A DNA stretch of 17,662 nucleotides from contig DASPXK010000167.1 of the NCBI GenBank assembly GCA_035637315.1, positions 1 through 17,662 on the forward strand. The letters are read 5' to 3'. Below, one piece after another: positions 1-5,439 of the stretch (position 1 is the first letter of the stretch; every line of letters begins with the position of its first letter). The translations under genes were made by a program, and so were the position numbers. The notes beneath the pieces are model-generated. The model worked only from the letters and a program-made list of their open reading frames with translations, was not told the origin of the DNA and ran no database searches. The DNA comes from DASPXK01 sp035637315 (GTDB lineage Bacteria > Chloroflexota > UBA6077 > JACCZL01).

Positions 1-889
1 AGTTGACGTTGTAGCGCATCAGCGCCAGGTAGCTGTTCACCTGGTCGTCGAGCGTGTCGCTGTACAACTGCTTGACCTGCACGCCCGCGTCGCGCGCGGC
101 CAGCTCGAGGATGCGGGCGTCGAACTGCGGCCCGGTGAAGACCGTCGGGATCTGCTGCGACTTGAGCTTGTTGACCAGCTCGGCCAACTCCTGAGCCGAT
201 TGCTCCCGCTCGTGGCCCGTGACCACGAAGCCGACGATCTCCAGCCCGAAGTGGCGCGCCATGTAGGGGAACGCGTCCTCGAACGTGACCAGCTTCCGAT
301 TCCGCGGCGGGATCGTCGCTACCTGCTGGAGCGCCCAGACGTCCAGATCGGCGATCTCGGCGCTGTACCGCCTGGCGTTCGCCTGGTAGGTGGCCGCGTT
401 GGCTGGGTCCGCCGCTGTCAGGACGTCGCGGATCTGGTCGACGTAGCGCATCGCCAGCGTCGGGTCGAGCCACATATGGGGATTGCCACCCTCCTCTTCG
501 TCTGCGTCCCCGCTGGAGATCACCGGCAACCCCTCCGTCAGCGTGACCGTGAGCAGGTCGGGAATGTTCAGTGTTGACACGTCCCGCGCGATCAGCTCGT
601 CGACGGAGAGCCCGTTCCAGATGGCGACGCGAGCGCGCGAGGCGCGCAGCAGGTCGAGCGGCGTCGGCCGATAGATCTCGACATCGGCGCCCGGTGGCAC
701 CAGGTTGAACGCGTCGACCAGGTCTCCGCCGACGTGCTGGATCATGTCGACGAAGATCGCCTCGCTCGTGACAACTTGTAGCCTGGTGTCTGGCTGAGCT
801 CGCGTCTCAACGGTGCCGACGGGTACGAGCAGCAGGGCCAGACCCACCATTAACCCCGAGAGCGCCTGGAAACGACCGAGTCGTCGCAT
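1..889 (-). CDS. Metal ABC transporter substrate-binding protein (ZnuA/TroA/PsaA family), 3' end outside window
   Basis: Periplasmic or surface binding protein that would deliver a divalent metal to an ABC-3 importer. 296 residues are visible and the C-terminus lies beyond base 1. Residues 1-32 look like a signal peptide (basic start, hydrophobic core LMVGLALLLVPV) with no lipobox. The fold markers of the TroA family follow: PPGADVEIY, NPHMWLDP, VTFEDAFPYM and a late YSDTL. By alignment from memory with PsaA/MtsA, the four metal ligands are E71, H138, E204 and D278. The Glu at the third site is as in Mn-type proteins (ZnuA has His), while the first site is Glu instead of the usual His. The ATG at 889-887 is chosen because AGGAGG lies 5 bases upstream. 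The matching ATPase and permease are about 13 kb away (13676-15440), so pairing is inferred. It has its own promoter with a palindromic operator. Family is firm; metal is unsure. Confidence 0.93.
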   Translation of the reverse strand, partial: MRRLGRFQALSGLMVGLALLLVPVGTVETRAQPDTRLQVVTSEAIFVDMIQHVGGDLVDAFNLVPPGADVEIYRPTPLDLLRASRARVAIWNGLSVDELIARDVSTLNIPDLLTVTLTEGLPVISSGDADEEEGGNPHMWLDPTLAMRYVDQIRDVLTAADPANAATYQANARRYSAEIADLDVWALQQVATIPPRNRKLVTFEDAFPYMARHFGLEIVGFVVTGHEREQSAQELAELVNKLKSQQIPTVFTGPQFDARILELAARDAGVQVKQLYSDTLDDQVNSYLALMRYNVN

Positions 890-927
890 GAGGACCTCCT
901 GAGACCGGGCAGCCAGCTATCCTGCCT

Positions 928-973
928 CTACTGAGATACAGTATCGTCATACTATGAGATCACATCTCAGTAG
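928..973. repeat. Outer 10-bp inverted repeat around the promoter start region
   Basis: CTACTGAGAT (928-937) and ATCTCAGTAG (964-973) are perfect reverse complements separated by 26 bases. A small AGTAT/ATACT pair (940-944, 949-953) lies between them at the expected transcription start. The right arm overlaps the 15-bp operator. It could be a second binding site for the same regulator or a leader hairpin. Confidence 0.45.
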
Positions 974-982
974 ATTTGTCAA
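954..982 (-). promoter_or_regulatory. Promoter of the substrate-binding protein gene
   Basis: On the minus strand a perfect -35 TTGACA (982-977) is followed after 17 bases by TCTCAT (959-954), then by a leader leading to AGGAGG and the ATG at 889. A palindrome covers the -10 box, so metal-dependent repression is likely. Confidence 0.6.
955..969. promoter_or_regulatory. Candidate Zur-type operator, TGAGAT-CAC-ATCTCA
   Basis: A perfect 6-3-6 palindrome sits on the -10 box of the substrate-binding protein promoter. Read on the minus strand it is TGAGATGTGATCTCAT. The ZIP promoter at 3635-3650 carries TGAAACGTGGTTTCAT at the equivalent place. 12 of 16 positions agree, and the four differences are paired transitions that keep each palindrome perfect. 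The TGARA-N5-TYTCA shape resembles actinobacterial Zur boxes as I remember them. The regulator would be the Zur-like protein encoded at 13156-13590. Confidence 0.6.
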
Positions 983-1886
983 GCCGGCTGCCAGCGCGAT
1001 AGACAGGCGGCCGTCCGCCTCGGCGATAGGCCGCCGTCTGGCTCGCCGTTTCCTCGCCGCCTACGAGAGCTACGAGAAGCTCATCGCCGATAGCGGGACC
1101 AGCCACCTGGGCGTGGGCATGCTGGCGGCGGTCCTGGGCATGCTCGGCAACTTCGCCGTTTCCCGCTACAAGGCGCGTGTGGCCAGGCGAATCCACTCCA
1201 TGACCATGGCGGCCGACGCCAAGCACTCGTGGCTCGACGTGATGTCGTCGCTCGGCGCGCTCATCGGCCTGATCGGGGTCGCGTTTGGCCACCGCTGGGC
1301 AGATCCGATCGCCGGATTCGTCGTCACGCTCTTCATCCTGCACATCGGCTACGAGGTCACCGGCAACGTCGTCAACCATTTGATGGATGGCGTCGACCCC
1401 CAGCACGTCGAGGCCGCCGAACAGGCCCTGCGCAGCGTCCCGGGCCTCGGAGCGGCCACGGTGCGGGGACGGTGGATGGGACGCTCGCGGTGGTCGAAGT
1501 CGAGGCGGAGCTGCCAGGCAGCACCACGCTCCAGCAGGCGCGCCAGCTCGGTCGGCAGGCCGAGACGGCGCTGCGTGAGGCCGTCCGAGAGGTGCGGATC
1601 GTCCGATGGATCGCGCGCCCGTGGCCCGCTGCCGGCGAGTCCGATCGGCGGGACGGTCCGCCGACGCCAGCCAGCCTCCCGCTCAATCCGGCCGGCGCGA
1701 GGCAGGCCTCGTCGCCACATATCGAGAGCATCGCGGCAGATCCGCTCGATGCTTGAGAAGGCGTTGCGCGCCGGACCAGTGATGGCGCGTGTCTCGACCG
1801 AGCCGCGCCGTGGGCAACTGGCGCTGTGGCGGGCCGCGGGCAGTCGCGCAACCTGTTAAACTGGGTACGACGACGGAGGGTCGAGC

Positions 1887-2027
1887 ATGGGTAGGCTGGT
1901 GTTTGGGCTGGCGGGGCTGGCGTATGCGGCCCACTGGCTGGTCAAGGTGGCCGTGGCGACCGCGGCCGCAGTGGCCATCAGCAGGCGCGTGCGTGCCCGA
2001 CGCAAAGCGTCCGCACGGGTCGACTGA
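1887..2027 (+). CDS. Small one-helix membrane protein, 46 residues
   Basis: The ATG is preceded by GGAGGG (1875-1880) with a 6-base gap, which is a good ribosome site for so short a frame. The product has one hydrophobic helix (about residues 4-32, LVFGLAGLAYAAHWLVKVAV and onward) followed by a short Arg/Lys-rich tail (RRVRARRKASARVD), so the tail should stay in the cytoplasm. It resembles only the membrane half of the other small membrane proteins in this window and lacks their acidic EARAEL helix. It lies between the CDF remnant and the ArsR promoter. I do not recognise a family. Function unknown; the ribosome site and composition make it a likely real gene. Confidence 0.55.
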   Translation: MGRLVFGLAGLAYAAHWLVKVAVATAAAVAISRRVRARRKASARVD

Positions 2028-2108
2028 AGCCGGGAGCGCGGGCGGGACCCCTGCGCTCCCAGGCGTTGTCCTGCGTCAGGGCCCCACGCCATAGCCAATC
2101 CCTGTCAC

Positions 2109-2145
2109 TTGCGCCACGCCTCAATCGATGTTATCATTTGAGGCG
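2109..2145 (+). promoter_or_regulatory. Promoter and operator of the arsR-CDF operon
   Basis: TTGCGC (2109-2114), a 17-base spacer and TATCAT (2132-2137) make a good sigma-70 promoter. A perfect 8-bp inverted repeat, CGCCTCAA (2117-2124) and TTGAGGCG (2138-2145), brackets the -10 box, as expected for an autorepressing ArsR protein. The arms extend outward as CTTGCG and CGCAAG with a 3-base interruption on the left. Confidence 0.65.
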
Positions 2146-2213
2146 CAAGGCAATTGATGGGCCCGTGGAAGGCATGGATTTTGCTTCCCTGAGACCGGGT
2201 GGGCGGAGGGAAC

Positions 2214-2555
2214 GTGAGCCAATTGATGACCGCGGCGAGCGCGGCGGTGCGGGCTCGCTTCTTCCATGGCCTGGCGGACCGCTCGCGGCTCGCCATCCTC
2301 GACGCGCTGCGGGATGGCGAGCGCACCGCGGGCGAGGTGGCCGCCGCTGCCCACATCACTCCCAGCAACGCCAGCCGCCACCTGGCTTGCCTCAAGGACT
2401 GCGGCCTGGTGGGTGCGCGCCAGCGCTGGCGCCACGTTCACTATCGCCTTGCCGACGGCGTGGTCGAGCTGCTGGAGGCCAGCGACGCTTTCATCGAGCG
2501 GGTGGCGGACCACATCGCCGCCTGCACCCGGATCGAGATGGGTGATCGGCCATGA
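2214..2555 (+). CDS. ArsR/SmtB-family metal-sensing repressor, CmtR-like
   Basis: Winged-helix repressor that releases DNA when it binds a toxic metal. The family core is clear: ARFFHGLADRSRLAILDAL, then the recognition-helix region ITPSNASRHLACLKDCGLV, then the wing RWRHVHYRLAD. Cysteines at residues 59 and 63 (ACLKDCG) and 104 (IAACTRI) match the Cys-x3-Cys plus C-terminal Cys arrangement of mycobacterial CmtR, a Cd/Pb sensor, so a soft or borderline metal is expected. I chose GTG at 2214, which has GGAGGG just upstream; GTG 2199 and ATG 2226 are alternatives. The stop codon overlaps the start of the CDF gene by four bases (ATGA), so the two are translationally coupled. It probably represses its own promoter at 2109-2145 and perhaps the ZIP promoter, which shares a half-site. 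Confidence 0.9.
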   Translation: MSQLMTAASAAVRARFFHGLADRSRLAILDALRDGERTAGEVAAAAHITPSNASRHLACLKDCGLVGARQRWRHVHYRLADGVVELLEASDAFIERVADHIAACTRIEMGDRP

Positions 2556-3217
2556 GCACACTCGAGGACGCGCAACTCGCCGCGCACGAAGGCCGACGGC
2601 TGCGACGTTGGGCCTGGTGGCTGGCCGCGCTGACCATCGCATGGAACAGCCTCGAAGGTGGGATCGGCATCTTGAGCGGCATCATGGCCAGCTCGATCGC
2701 CCTGGTCGGCTTCGGGCTCGACTCGGCGGTCGAGGTTGGCAGCGCGTTGGTGATCGTCTGGCGACTCTCTCGCCAGGGGCCCGACGAGGCCGCCAACGAA
2801 CGAGCGGAGCAGCGGGCCGTGCGGCTGATCGCACTGACGTTCTTCGCTGTCGCCGCCTACGTCATCTATGACGCGGTCGCCAAGCTACTGGGCGTCGGCG
2901 AGGAGCCCGAGCACAGCACGCTTGGCCTGCTCGTGGTGTCCGCCTCGCTTGTGGTCATGCCGACTCTCGCGTGGGCCAAGCGGCGTGTCGCCGCCCGGCT
3001 CGGGTCGGCCGCGCTCCGGGCCGACGCGGCCGAGACACAGTTGTGCGGCTACCTCTCGGCGGTCGTGCTGGTTGGCCTGGCAGCCAACAGCCTGTTCGGC
3101 TGGTGGTGGATGGATCCGCTCGCCGCGCTCGTCGTCGCGGCTCTGGCGCTGAAGGAAGGCTGGGAGGCGTGGGCTAGCGGCGAGTTGTGCGGATGCGTTG
3201 AAGAAGGGGACCAATGA
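2552..3217 (+). CDS. Cation transporter, short CDF-related family
   Basis: Inner-membrane metal exporter of 221 residues. It has five or six hydrophobic segments and metal-site motifs at WNSLEGG (31-37), GFGLDSAVEVG (D57, E61) and RADAAETQLCGYLS (D158, C165). It lacks the long cytoplasmic domain of classical CDF proteins, ending instead in the short tail SGELCGCVEEGDQ, whose Cys-x-Cys could bind a soft metal. The start overlaps the ArsR stop (ATGA at 2552-2555). This gene order of Cys-type ArsR followed by a short CDF protein indicates a detoxification operon. Proton-coupled export is the family mechanism; the substrate (Cd, Zn, Co or Pb) cannot be told from the sequence. Confidence 0.87.
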   Translation: MSTLEDAQLAAHEGRRLRRWAWWLAALTIAWNSLEGGIGILSGIMASSIALVGFGLDSAVEVGSALVIVWRLSRQGPDEAANERAEQRAVRLIALTFFAVAAYVIYDAVAKLLGVGEEPEHSTLGLLVVSASLVVMPTLAWAKRRVAARLGSAALRADAAETQLCGYLSAVVLVGLAANSLFGWWWMDPLAALVVAALALKEGWEAWASGELCGCVEEGDQ

Positions 3218-3282
3218 TCGACGCGCACGCTCATGTGGCCGGTGCCTGGCGGGGGCGCAGACGGATTCCTGGCGTGAGCTAG
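3214..3282 (+). CDS. Possible 22-residue peptide coupled to the CDF gene
   Basis: ATG at 3214 overlaps the CDF stop codon as ATGA, the same coupling as between arsR and the CDF gene. The 22 codons begin MIDAHAHV, which is how many TatD/PHP-type metal hydrolases begin, and end at TAG after a basic segment. It is either the stump of a deleted hydrolase gene or a chance frame. No catalytic function is possible at this length. Confidence 0.25.
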   Translation: MIDAHAHVAGAWRGRRRIPGVS

Positions 3283-3620
3283 CGGCCAGCCGGCTCAGAC
3301 GGCCGGCGGTAGGCAGAAAGGGCGGCGCCGCATGGTGAAGGTCAGCAGGAAGGGGCCACAGGCCAGACGTCGGCTTCGCCAGCCACCTCAGCCTCGGCCA
3401 GAGCCGCGTCGCGCTGCTCGGCTGAGCCCCCGGCGGGCGGAGGCTGGGCCACCTGGGGCCGCTCCAGCGCCCCCCGATCGTTTGTTTCTGCTCAGGCTCA
3501 TAGCCCGCTTCCCGAGAGTCGTCGCCCGCCGACTGGCGCGCGCGGCGCGGCGACGGCTGCCGTAGCACGGCCGTCCGGCCAGGGATGCTGCGCCGCGCCC
3601 GAGCCGCCGGACTCGCTTGA
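3283..3620. other. Gene-free stretch between the CDF and ZIP genes
   Basis: No gene could be supported here. An open frame at 3332-3565 would give an Arg/Pro/Ala-rich 77-residue product with no ribosome site near its ATG and no recognisable domain, so it is probably a by-product of GC-rich DNA. The stretch contains GCCGG/CCGGC pairs that could form weak hairpins but no T-tract terminator. Confidence 0.5.
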
Positions 3621-3657
3621 TTGCGCCGAGTTGTTGAAACGTGGTTTCATTTGAGGC
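3621..3657 (+). promoter_or_regulatory. Promoter of the ZIP gene with Zur-type palindrome and ArsR-type half-site
   Basis: TTGCGC (3621-3626) and TTTCAT (3645-3650) are separated by 18 bases. TGAAAC-GTG-GTTTCA (3635-3649) is a perfect 6-3-6 palindrome covering the -10 box and matches the operator at 955-969. In addition TCATTTGAGGC (3647-3657) is identical to 2134-2144 in the arsR promoter, which also starts with TTGCGC. The importer may therefore answer to both a Zur-like and an ArsR-like regulator. Confidence 0.6.
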
Positions 3658-3689
3658 AAAGTACCAATAGGGTTCGTGTGAGGTAGCTG

Positions 3690-4457
3690 ATGCTCGTCGT
3701 CTTCGCGGTCCTCCCGTTCGTCTCAACCGCCCTGGGCGGGCTGGCCGCGATGCGCTTCCAGCACCGCCTCCACCCGATCATGGCGTTCGCGGCCGGTGTC
3801 CTGGTCGCCACCGCGCTGGTCGACCTGCTGCCAGAGGCCGCCGAACAGATCGGCGAGGGCGCCAACCCGCTCCTCGTCGGCGGGGCCGCGATGGTCGGTT
3901 ACCTGTTGTTCTCCCTCCTCGAGGCGGTGACCCACCGCCAGAGCATGGAGCACCAGCACCCGCCCCAGGCTGACCCCGACCAGCCACACGAGCACCTGGA
4001 CGAGTCGCGCCCGAACGGGTTGACCGGCTTCGTCGGCGCCGGCGGTCTGATCGTCCACAGCACGCTAGATGGGCTCGCGATCGGGCTTGGCTTCCAAGCC
4101 GGCGCCCAGCTCGGGTTGATCGTGGCGCTGGCGGTGCTCGCGCACGACTTCGCCGATGGGATGAACGTGGTTACGCTCGTCCTAGCCCAGGGCAGCAAGC
4201 TCTGGGCCGCTCGGACGGTGCTGCTGCTGGATGCCGTCGCGCCGCCGGTCGGCGTCCTTTTGAGCACCGCTATCGCCCCACCAGGCGCGGTCCTGGGCAC
4301 GGCGCTCGCCGCGTTCGCGGGCGTGTTCGTCGCGATCGGGGCCGGCCACTTGCTGCCGGAGGCCAACCATCGCCGACCGGACGTCGCGCCCGCGATGGTA
4401 GCCTGTACCGCCCTCGGGGCGGTGCTCGTGGGCGCCGTCCGAAGCGTGATCGGCTAG
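3690..4457 (+). CDS. ZIP-family divalent metal transporter
   Basis: Membrane importer of 255 residues with eight predicted helices. The canonical metal site is intact: HSTLDGLAIG in TM4 (H123, D127) and HDFADGMN in TM5 (H152, D156), along with LVDLLPEA in TM2. Between TM3 and TM4 lies a His/Asp-rich cytoplasmic loop (HRQSMEHQHPPQADPDQPHE), usual for ZIP proteins and thought to sense or deliver zinc. AGG in GTGAGGTAGCTG precedes the ATG. It runs alone, with a Zur-type operator upstream and a convergent gene downstream. Zinc uptake under starvation is the best reading; Fe or Mn uptake is possible because ZIP proteins are often broad. Confidence 0.92.
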   Translation: MLVVFAVLPFVSTALGGLAAMRFQHRLHPIMAFAAGVLVATALVDLLPEAAEQIGEGANPLLVGGAAMVGYLLFSLLEAVTHRQSMEHQHPPQADPDQPHEHLDESRPNGLTGFVGAGGLIVHSTLDGLAIGLGFQAGAQLGLIVALAVLAHDFADGMNVVTLVLAQGSKLWAARTVLLLDAVAPPVGVLLSTAIAPPGAVLGTALAAFAGVFVAIGAGHLLPEANHRRPDVAPAMVACTALGAVLVGAVRSVIG

Positions 4458-4461
4458 TCCC

Positions 4462-4477
4462 GCCGCCGGCCGGCGGC
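4462..4477. terminator. GC palindrome between convergent genes
   Basis: GCCGCCGGCCGGCGGC is a perfect 16-base palindrome in the 43-base gap between the convergent ZIP gene and the small-protein gene at 4501. It can form a short GC hairpin on either strand, but no T-tract follows, so a bidirectional terminator is only a suggestion. Confidence 0.3.
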
Positions 4478-4500
4478 CACGGAAACTGCTGGCCTTGCGG

Positions 4501-4839
4501 CTAGCTGTCTGACCGCTTGGCGAACCGCCCGCTGGCGTCGCGTAGCGGGGTGGTCTGGCCGTCCGATCGGTCCCGACTCGCCACGCGCCTGGCCCGCCGC
4601 CGCCTGGGCGCCGCCACGCTGGCCTTAGTGCCCGACCATTCGGCGCGGGCCTCGGCGTACAGGTCGCTGCACCACTCGGCGGCATGCGCGAGAGCGGCCT
4701 GGGCGCGTTCCGTGGCCGCGACCCCGCTGGCCACCGCCGACTTGGCGGCGGGGCCCAGTTTCCCCCGCGCGCTGGCGACGACGGCAACGCCGGCTCCCAA
4801 CGCCGCGACTTGGGCCGCGTGGACGATCAGGGCTGACAT
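4501..4839 (-). CDS. Small membrane protein, DUF5132/DUF1490 (PacL)-like, paralogue C
   Basis: 112 residues. An Ala/Gly-rich helix (residues 1-24) is followed by GPAAK, then a helical stretch with TERAQAALAHAAEW and DLYAEARAEWSG, which aligns with the two other small membrane proteins of this window (5026-5328 and 8123-8407). Unlike those, it continues into a long basic tail with RRRRARR and ends RDASGRFAKRSDS. It also has a Cys in the acidic helix (C59). The ATG at 4839-4837 is chosen for the GGAGG 8 bases upstream; the frame is open further upstream. It has its own promoter about 110 bases away. The comparison with mycobacterial PacL scaffolds rests on layout and the EARAE segment only; function is inferred. 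Confidence 0.75.
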   Translation of the reverse strand: MSALIVHAAQVAALGAGVAVVASARGKLGPAAKSAVASGVAATERAQAALAHAAEWCSDLYAEARAEWSGTKASVAAPRRRRARRVASRDRSDGQTTPLRDASGRFAKRSDS

Positions 4840-4948
4840 GATGCTCGCCTCCAGTCTCGGCAGGCTAAGCGCGCGACCCGTGTGTCCGCCGACTGCACCT
4901 GGCGGGCACAAACGTCACTTGCCTCGCGCCTCGCGTGCTTCTGGCTTT

Positions 4949-4977
4949 AGTGTACCGGCCAGCCGGCTGACGCGCAA
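4949..4977 (-). promoter_or_regulatory. Promoter for the small membrane protein gene at 4501-4839
   Basis: On the minus strand TTGCGC (4977-4972), 17 bases, TACACT (4954-4949). It gives a leader of about 100 bases. The same TTGCGC -35 box is used by the arsR and ZIP promoters. Confidence 0.5.
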
Positions 4978-5025
4978 CCAGACCGCGGGACGGCTGTTCC
5001 CACCCGCCGGCGCCCGGGGAGCGGC

Positions 5026-5328
5026 TTAGGCCTTCCGCCCGCGCAGCTCGGCGCGCGTCTCTTCGTACAGGTCCTGGGCCTGTTCGACCGCTTGGGCGGT
5101 GAGGCTCTTGACCTTCTCGGTCGCCTTGATCGAGCTCCCGATTACCGTCTTGGCCAGCGGCCGGACCCGCGTGAGCAGCAGGCCGGTCCCGACCAGAACG
5201 GCGACCGGCATACCCCAGGCTGGCATGGCCAACGCCGACACGCCCAGCCCGGCAGGCGCCGCCAAGCCCAACGTCGGCAGCCTGGATAGTACGCCGCCGC
5301 CAATGCCGCCGAGCAGATGGTGTAACAC
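5026..5328 (-). CDS. Small membrane protein, DUF5132/DUF1490 (PacL)-like, paralogue A
   Basis: 100 residues. A Gly-rich start (HHLLGGIGGG) and one or two hydrophobic segments (GVSALAMPAWGMPVAVLVGT) are followed by VRPLAKTVIGSSIKATEK and then VEQAQDLYEETRAELRGRKA at the C-terminus. The RPLAK box and the TEK-LTA-EQ-QD-Y-E-RAEL pattern are nearly identical to the protein at 8123-8407, but the His tail of that protein is absent. GTG at 5328 is chosen because GGAGGG lies 5 bases upstream; the frame is open to 5427 without a better site. It lies downstream of the divergent ZIP gene and has a strong promoter overlapping the end of that gene. Likely a membrane-bound scaffold or metallochaperone partner; this is inferred. 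Confidence 0.78.
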   Translation of the reverse strand: MLHHLLGGIGGGVLSRLPTLGLAAPAGLGVSALAMPAWGMPVAVLVGTGLLLTRVRPLAKTVIGSSIKATEKVKSLTAQAVEQAQDLYEETRAELRGRKA

Positions 5329-5410
5329 GCTCGCCCTCCATGATTTCGGCTGGCCGCGTCCTCGCAGCGACACAGCCGCGGTGTCGCGCTCCGGATGGAC
5401 TACCTGGCTC

Positions 5411-5439
5411 AGTATAGCCGTGCCCACCCGGCTTGTCTA
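5411..5439 (-). promoter_or_regulatory. Strong promoter for the small membrane protein gene at 5026-5328
   Basis: On the minus strand TAGACA (5439-5434), 17 bases, TATACT (5416-5411). Both boxes match the consensus at five of six positions. The -35 overlaps the stop codon of the upstream ZIP-like gene, so this small protein can be made independently of it. Confidence 0.6.

Larger units (their letters stand above)
954..1756 (+). pseudogene. CDF (cation diffusion facilitator) exporter remnant, 5'-truncated and frameshifted
   Basis: The frame from about 1050 to 1480 encodes the second half of a CDF transporter. It shows FLAAYESYEKLI, a TM4-like GVGMLAAVLGMLGNFAVSRYK, the TM5 metal motif ADAKHSWLD (H-x3-D), a TM6 DPIAGFVVTLFILHIGYE, and the start of the cytoplasmic domain, VNHLMDGVDP. 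TM1-TM3, including the first half of the metal site, are missing. Near 1480 the reading frame breaks: VRGRWMGR continues in the +1-shifted frame as TLAVVEVEAELPG up to the stop at 1756. A loss of about four bases would explain it. The only in-frame ATG upstream (954) lies inside the -10 box of the divergent gene and has no ribosome site. Probably non-functional; a sequencing error could explain the frameshift but not the missing N-terminus. Confidence 0.75.

Noticed and set aside
2066..2545. 159-residue open frame over the arsR region
   Set aside because: It runs across the arsR promoter and gene in another frame and lacks any motif; the ArsR frame is clearly the coding one.
3332..3565. 77-residue Arg/Pro-rich open frame
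   Set aside because: No ribosome site, no domain, composition typical of GC-rich non-coding frames; not called as a gene.
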